8,129 nt of DNA from Desulfobacterales bacterium CG23_combo_of_CG06-09_8_20_14_all_52_9. GTDB lineage: Bacteria > Desulfobacterota > Desulfobacteria > Desulfobacterales > UBA2156. The stretch lies in NCBI GenBank assembly GCA_002771315.1, contig PCSF01000238.1, positions 1 to 8,129 of the forward strand. Direction: 5' to 3'. Under the pieces are notes generated by a model. The model was not told where the DNA came from and made no database searches. It saw only the letters and a program-made list of their open reading frames with translations. Each line of letters begins with the position of its first letter. Within the stretch, counting starts at the first letter, position 1. A program made the translations under genes and the position numbers. This document shows, one piece after another, positions 5,873 to 8,129 of this stretch.

Positions 5873-6824
5873 CTGCGTTGAATAGGATGTCGACTGCCTG
5901 TTTTGCGGCAGAGAAGGGGTCAATCCGTCTTTTTTCAAGGGCCGCAAAGAGGATATCCAGTTTCTTTTTCTGCTGAAGCCGGGTCAGGGCTTTTTGTAAG
6001 AGCGCCTGCTGCAGGGCATTGAAGAAGGCGGCCCTGAGACCTTTAGAATGAGTTTTTTCGCCAGGGTGATTTTTGATATAATTGTGATGTTCAGAAATGG
6101 CGTCAATCAGGGTGTCGATTCCCTGGTCTTTAACCGCTTCGGTTTTCAGGACAGGGGGCTTCCACCTCTTTTGAGATGAGGCGCCCATCGCAAAAAGCGC
6201 CTTCATGCCGGCCGACGTGCTGTCGGCGCCTTGAAGATCGGCCTTGTTCACCACCAGAATGGCGGCCGTTTCCAGGATCCCGGCTTTGATGGCCTGGATG
6301 TCGTCCCCCATCCCCGGGGTTACCACTAAGATGCTGGTATCGGCCAGATCCGTGATCTCCACCGCGTCCTGGCCGACCCCAACGGTTTCCACGATGATGA
6401 TCTCCTTTCCCATGGCATCCAGCACCAACACCATGTCATAAACGGAACGGGAGAGTCCTCCGACGTGGCCACGGGTAGCCAGGCTCCGGATGAAGACCCC
6501 CGGATCCGTTGCATGACGCTGCATCCGTATCCGATCTCCCAGAATGGCCCCCCCGGAAACCGGGCTCGTGGGATCTATTGCCAAGACGCCAACGGTCATT
6601 CCTTTTTTCCTGTAGCCGGCAATGAGGCGATCCACGAGGGTTGATTTTCCGGCTCCCGGAGGTCCGGTGATGCCGACAATGTGGGCCTTTCCGGTGTGCG
6701 GGAAAAGTGCCCTGACGGTTTCCAGGGCCAGAGGCGATTGTTCATCAATTTCCCGCATGAGTCTGGCTACTGCCCGAACATCGCCCTTTAAGATAGACTC
6801 CATCATCGTTTCTGGCTTTTTCAA
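5856..6824 (-). CDS. meaB: MeaB/ArgK-family G3E GTPase, methylmalonyl-CoA mutase chaperone
   Basis: A 322-residue cytoplasmic GTPase. Family members gate cobalamin loading and protect adenosylcobalamin-dependent acyl-CoA mutases. Visible motifs are the Walker A GPPGAGKS (54-61), AIDPTSP (82-88), the switch ETVGVGQ (146-152), GDDIQAIKAGI (173-183, the MeaB/ArgK signature) and the guanine-specificity NKAD (193-196). The C-terminal helical part ends with IDPFSAA, as in the family dimerisation region. The frame opens with TTG at 6824, preceded by AAAGGGG; an upstream TGA excludes an earlier start. ATG codons at 6806 and 6803 are alternatives with weaker ribosome sites and would remove only six or seven residues. 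No mutase gene is in the window, although meaB often lies beside one. The exported hydrolase gene follows with a 17-base overlap. Identity is secure; the client mutase is inferred to lie elsewhere. Confidence 0.93.
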   Translation of the reverse strand: MKKPETMMESILKGDVRAVARLMREIDEQSPLALETVRALFPHTGKAHIVGITGPPGAGKSTLVDRLIAGYRKKGMTVGVLAIDPTSPVSGGAILGDRIRMQRHATDPGVFIRSLATRGHVGGLSRSVYDMVLVLDAMGKEIIIVETVGVGQDAVEITDLADTSILVVTPGMGDDIQAIKAGILETAAILVVNKADLQGADSTSAGMKALFAMGASSQKRWKPPVLKTEAVKDQGIDTLIDAISEHHNYIKNHPGEKTHSKGLRAAFFNALQQALLQKALTRLQQKKKLDILFAALEKRRIDPFSAAKQAVDILFNADAEDA

Positions 6825-6865
6825 CGCCCCTTTGATCCTTTCGGGAAAGCCTCATTCGATGCCCG

Positions 6866-6894
6866 TTTTTAACGAAAACACGGATAAATTGCAA
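6866..6894 (-). promoter_or_regulatory. Weak candidate promoter for meaB and the hydrolase gene
   Basis: On the minus strand TTGCAA (6894-6889), a 17-base spacer and TAAAAA (6871-6866) give a modest sigma-70 match. The predicted start is near 6859, about 35 bases before the TTG start codon. The -35 hexamer is the same as that of cydAB. The -10 match is only four of six, so this is tentative. Confidence 0.3.
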
Positions 6895-6973
6895 TCGGGG
6901 ATAAGAATTCCCTTTTCGATGCCGAAAGCGCCGGACACCAAACCCTGCAACAACAGGATACGCGGTTCGGGGA

Positions 6974-7003
6974 TTGACGAGAAGAGGGAATCCGGCCTAT
7001 AAA
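6974..7003 (+). promoter_or_regulatory. Predicted promoter of the DUF6125-like gene
   Basis: TTGACG (6974-6979) and TATAAA (6998-7003) are separated by 18 bases, each one mismatch from consensus. The predicted start near 7010 leaves a leader of about 48 bases. This supports translation from the ATG at 7058 rather than from 6974, which would lie upstream of the transcript start. Confidence 0.5.
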
Positions 7004-7057
7004 AACACATGGCCTTGCGAAGGAGTCCCTGCTTTTTCATTAACAAAAGGAGATGCC

Positions 7058-7561
7058 ATGGATCTTTCAGTTTTTGAAAAAATGGACCGGTCCGATCTGA
7101 TGAAGTACATAAAGTTTTTGCTTTGGCACTACCGGGTGATGGATGCTTTCTGGTTCATCTATGTCGGGGAGCGCTTCGACCAGCCTACGGCCGAGCGGAT
7201 CAACGAGCAGGTCTGGAGCCGGGTATCGGCCATGGCCGCAAAAGACCTGATCACCCGGTTCGATATTCAGGAAAAGGGCCTTGAAGGGTTTATTCAAGCG
7301 TTGCGCTATTTTCCATGGTGTATCCTAGTAGGATACCGCATCGAGAAGGAGAAACATGCCGTGACGATTTCCGTGCCGTCGTGTCCTACCCAGGAAGCCC
7401 GGCTGAAAAGGGGTCTGTCGGAATTCGTTTGCAAAGAAATGCATCGGGGTGAGTTTGCCAATTTTGCCAAGGTGGTGGATGACCGGATTCGGATCGAATG
7501 CCTTTTTGCGCCTCCTGATCCTCACCCGAAGGACATGTTTTGCAAATGGCGGTTTTTTTAA
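7058..7561 (+). CDS. DUF6125-like conserved protein of unknown function
   Basis: A 167-residue soluble protein with no signal peptide. The start is ATG at 7058, with AAAAGGAG (7046-7053) just upstream; an in-frame start at 6974 is rejected because it lies in the promoter. The N-terminal half has LLWHYRVMDAFWF (21-33) and a helical run to about 80. The C-terminal half has a striking conserved-looking pattern: CP at 109, CKEMH (125-129), Cys148 followed by FAPPDPHP (150-157), and FCKWRFF at the end. From memory these match the DUF6125 family, widespread in Desulfobacterota and other anaerobes. The Cys/His pattern also recalls the L-2-amino-thiazoline-4-carboxylate hydrolase-like families, so a catalytic or metal-binding cysteine is plausible. 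No function is assigned. It is divergent from meaB. It ends in a seven-base T-run with no preceding stem that I can see. Confidence 0.82.
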   Translation: MDLSVFEKMDRSDLMKYIKFLLWHYRVMDAFWFIYVGERFDQPTAERINEQVWSRVSAMAAKDLITRFDIQEKGLEGFIQALRYFPWCILVGYRIEKEKHAVTISVPSCPTQEARLKRGLSEFVCKEMHRGEFANFAKVVDDRIRIECLFAPPDPHPKDMFCKWRFF

Positions 7562-7654
7562 ACGATCAGCCGGAAAAATAGCCGTGCCGCTTGCCTTTGA
7601 ATCTCTCGATCATTTAATGGAGTTGATTGAATAAGTCTGGCGTGGAGTATATAA
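7562..7654. other. Short non-coding gap, possibly decayed sequence
   Basis: About 93 bases separate the DUF6125-like gene from the recognisable part of the oxidoreductase pseudogene. One frame reads an open segment ending LAFESLDHLMELIE at 7634, which could be the tail of a lost gene, but it continues from a shadow frame of the upstream gene and has no start of its own. No terminator hairpin is evident. Confidence 0.3.
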
Positions 7655-8129
7655 GGATATCGGCAAGCAGGGCTCGATCTGGTGGAGTGCACCTGCGTAT
7701 TCGATGAAAAAGGAAACTTTTGTCCAAAATTTGGGGATCGGAAAGAACGCATCCTTGAGGATCAGATCATCCTGGCCGTGGGCCAGTCCGTCGACCTCTC
7801 GTTCCTGTCCGTGGGTGACAGTCGCCGCGATTTCGCAGAGATTGACCTTGGTTATGACCAAACCCAGGCTCGAAAAGAAGCTCGGCGCTGCCTGCAATGT
7901 GACGCCAGGCTTTATTTGAAGGGCAATCCAGCTCCACCGGAGAACCTGGTAACCTTCACCTATCTATGAACACATCGTTCAACTCCCCGAAGCTGAAGGG
8001 GTTTTTAGACTGTTGGATGCATGAAGAAATGTCCTGGCCATCAAAGGGGACGCCTGATCTGAAGGCGGAGCTTTTAAGGGCGCTGAAAGAAAATCAAAAT
8101 GCCGTCTGGTTTGAGTTCGAGGAAGACAA
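7655..8129 (+). pseudogene. Decayed C-terminal part of a GltD-like FAD-dependent oxidoreductase, runs off the window
   Basis: Three successive frames together read as one protein tail. Frame one (7655-7969) gives AGLDLVECTCVFDEKGNFCP, DQIILAVGQSVDLSFL (about 7760-7807), then FAEIDLGYDQTQARKEA and RCLQCDARL (about 7886-7912). These are features of the C-terminus of glutamate-synthase-beta-like FAD/NAD(P) oxidoreductases. It hits TGA at 7967. Frame two (7965-8048) continues YEHIVQLPEAEGVF and RLLDA, hits TGA at 8022-8024, and goes on to NVLAIKG. Frame three (8050 to the end) gives TPDLKAELLRALKENQNAVW. The first break coincides with a tandem CTATCTAT (7960-7967); removing one CTAT restores the frame. 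The second coincides with a GGGG run at 8046-8049. About 70-90 residues normally between the AVGQ motif and the RCLQCD tail, including the GGD FAD-binding segment, are absent. The N-terminal domains are missing upstream (TAA at 7652). It is unlikely to be functional unless sequencing errors explain all the breaks. Confidence 0.75.

Noticed and set aside
7635..7919. Alternative frame through the pseudogene reading VYKDIGKQGSIWWSAPAYSM
   Set aside because: The overlapping frame holds recognisable oxidoreductase motifs (AVGQ-x-x-D-x-SFL, RCLQCD). This one loses any family resemblance after about 7740.
1..8129. CRISPR arrays, insertion sequences, toxin-antitoxin pairs, tRNA or rRNA genes
   Set aside because: I saw no regularly spaced repeats, transposase-like frames, small paired toxin genes or cloverleaf/rRNA motifs on either strand.

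Overview
The window looks like chromosomal DNA of an anaerobic Desulfobacterota-type bacterium, such as a sulfate reducer or syntroph. The evidence is a ferredoxin followed by a MetV-family (methylene-tetrahydrofolate reductase C-terminal domain) gene of Wood-Ljungdahl type, a cytochrome bd oxidase of the kind anaerobes use against oxygen, a MeaB/ArgK GTPase of methylmalonyl-CoA metabolism, and a conserved hypothetical protein resembling DUF6125. This is inferred from gene content alone; there is no rRNA or other phylogenetic marker.

Layout. (1) 76-1151, plus strand: a small two-cluster ferredoxin and a MetV-like protein, overlapping by ATGA. (2) 3560-1145, minus strand: cydA-cydB, encoding a short-Q-loop (CIO-like) bd oxidase. 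cydB meets metV tail to tail with overlapping stop regions. (3) 3561-3865: a divergent intergenic region with a well-formed cydAB promoter whose -10 lies inside a perfect 18-bp palindrome, and a separate plus-strand promoter for the next gene. (4) 3866-4441, plus strand: an HD-superfamily hydrolase. (5) 6824-4436, minus strand: meaB, then an exported alpha/beta hydrolase with an unusual C-terminal beta-helix-like domain. The hydrolase start overlaps the end of meaB and its stop overlaps the end of the HD gene. (6) 6825-7057: a second divergent promoter region. (7) 7058-7561, plus strand: a DUF6125-like protein. (8) 7655 to the window end: the decayed C-terminal part of a GltD-like FAD-dependent oxidoreductase, carrying at least three lesions that can be placed precisely.

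How the genes may work together. The ferredoxin and MetV probably deliver electrons to a methylene-THF reductase encoded elsewhere, since no metF is visible. CydAB consumes oxygen at the membrane and is probably controlled through the promoter palindrome. MeaB would protect or service a B12-dependent mutase encoded elsewhere. The remaining genes are poorly characterised, and no linked pathway can be claimed from this window. I found no CRISPR array, insertion sequence, tRNA, rRNA or defence system. The most unusual items are the exported hydrolase/beta-helix fusion, the orphan ferredoxin-MetV pair, the cydAB operator candidate and the freshly broken oxidoreductase.
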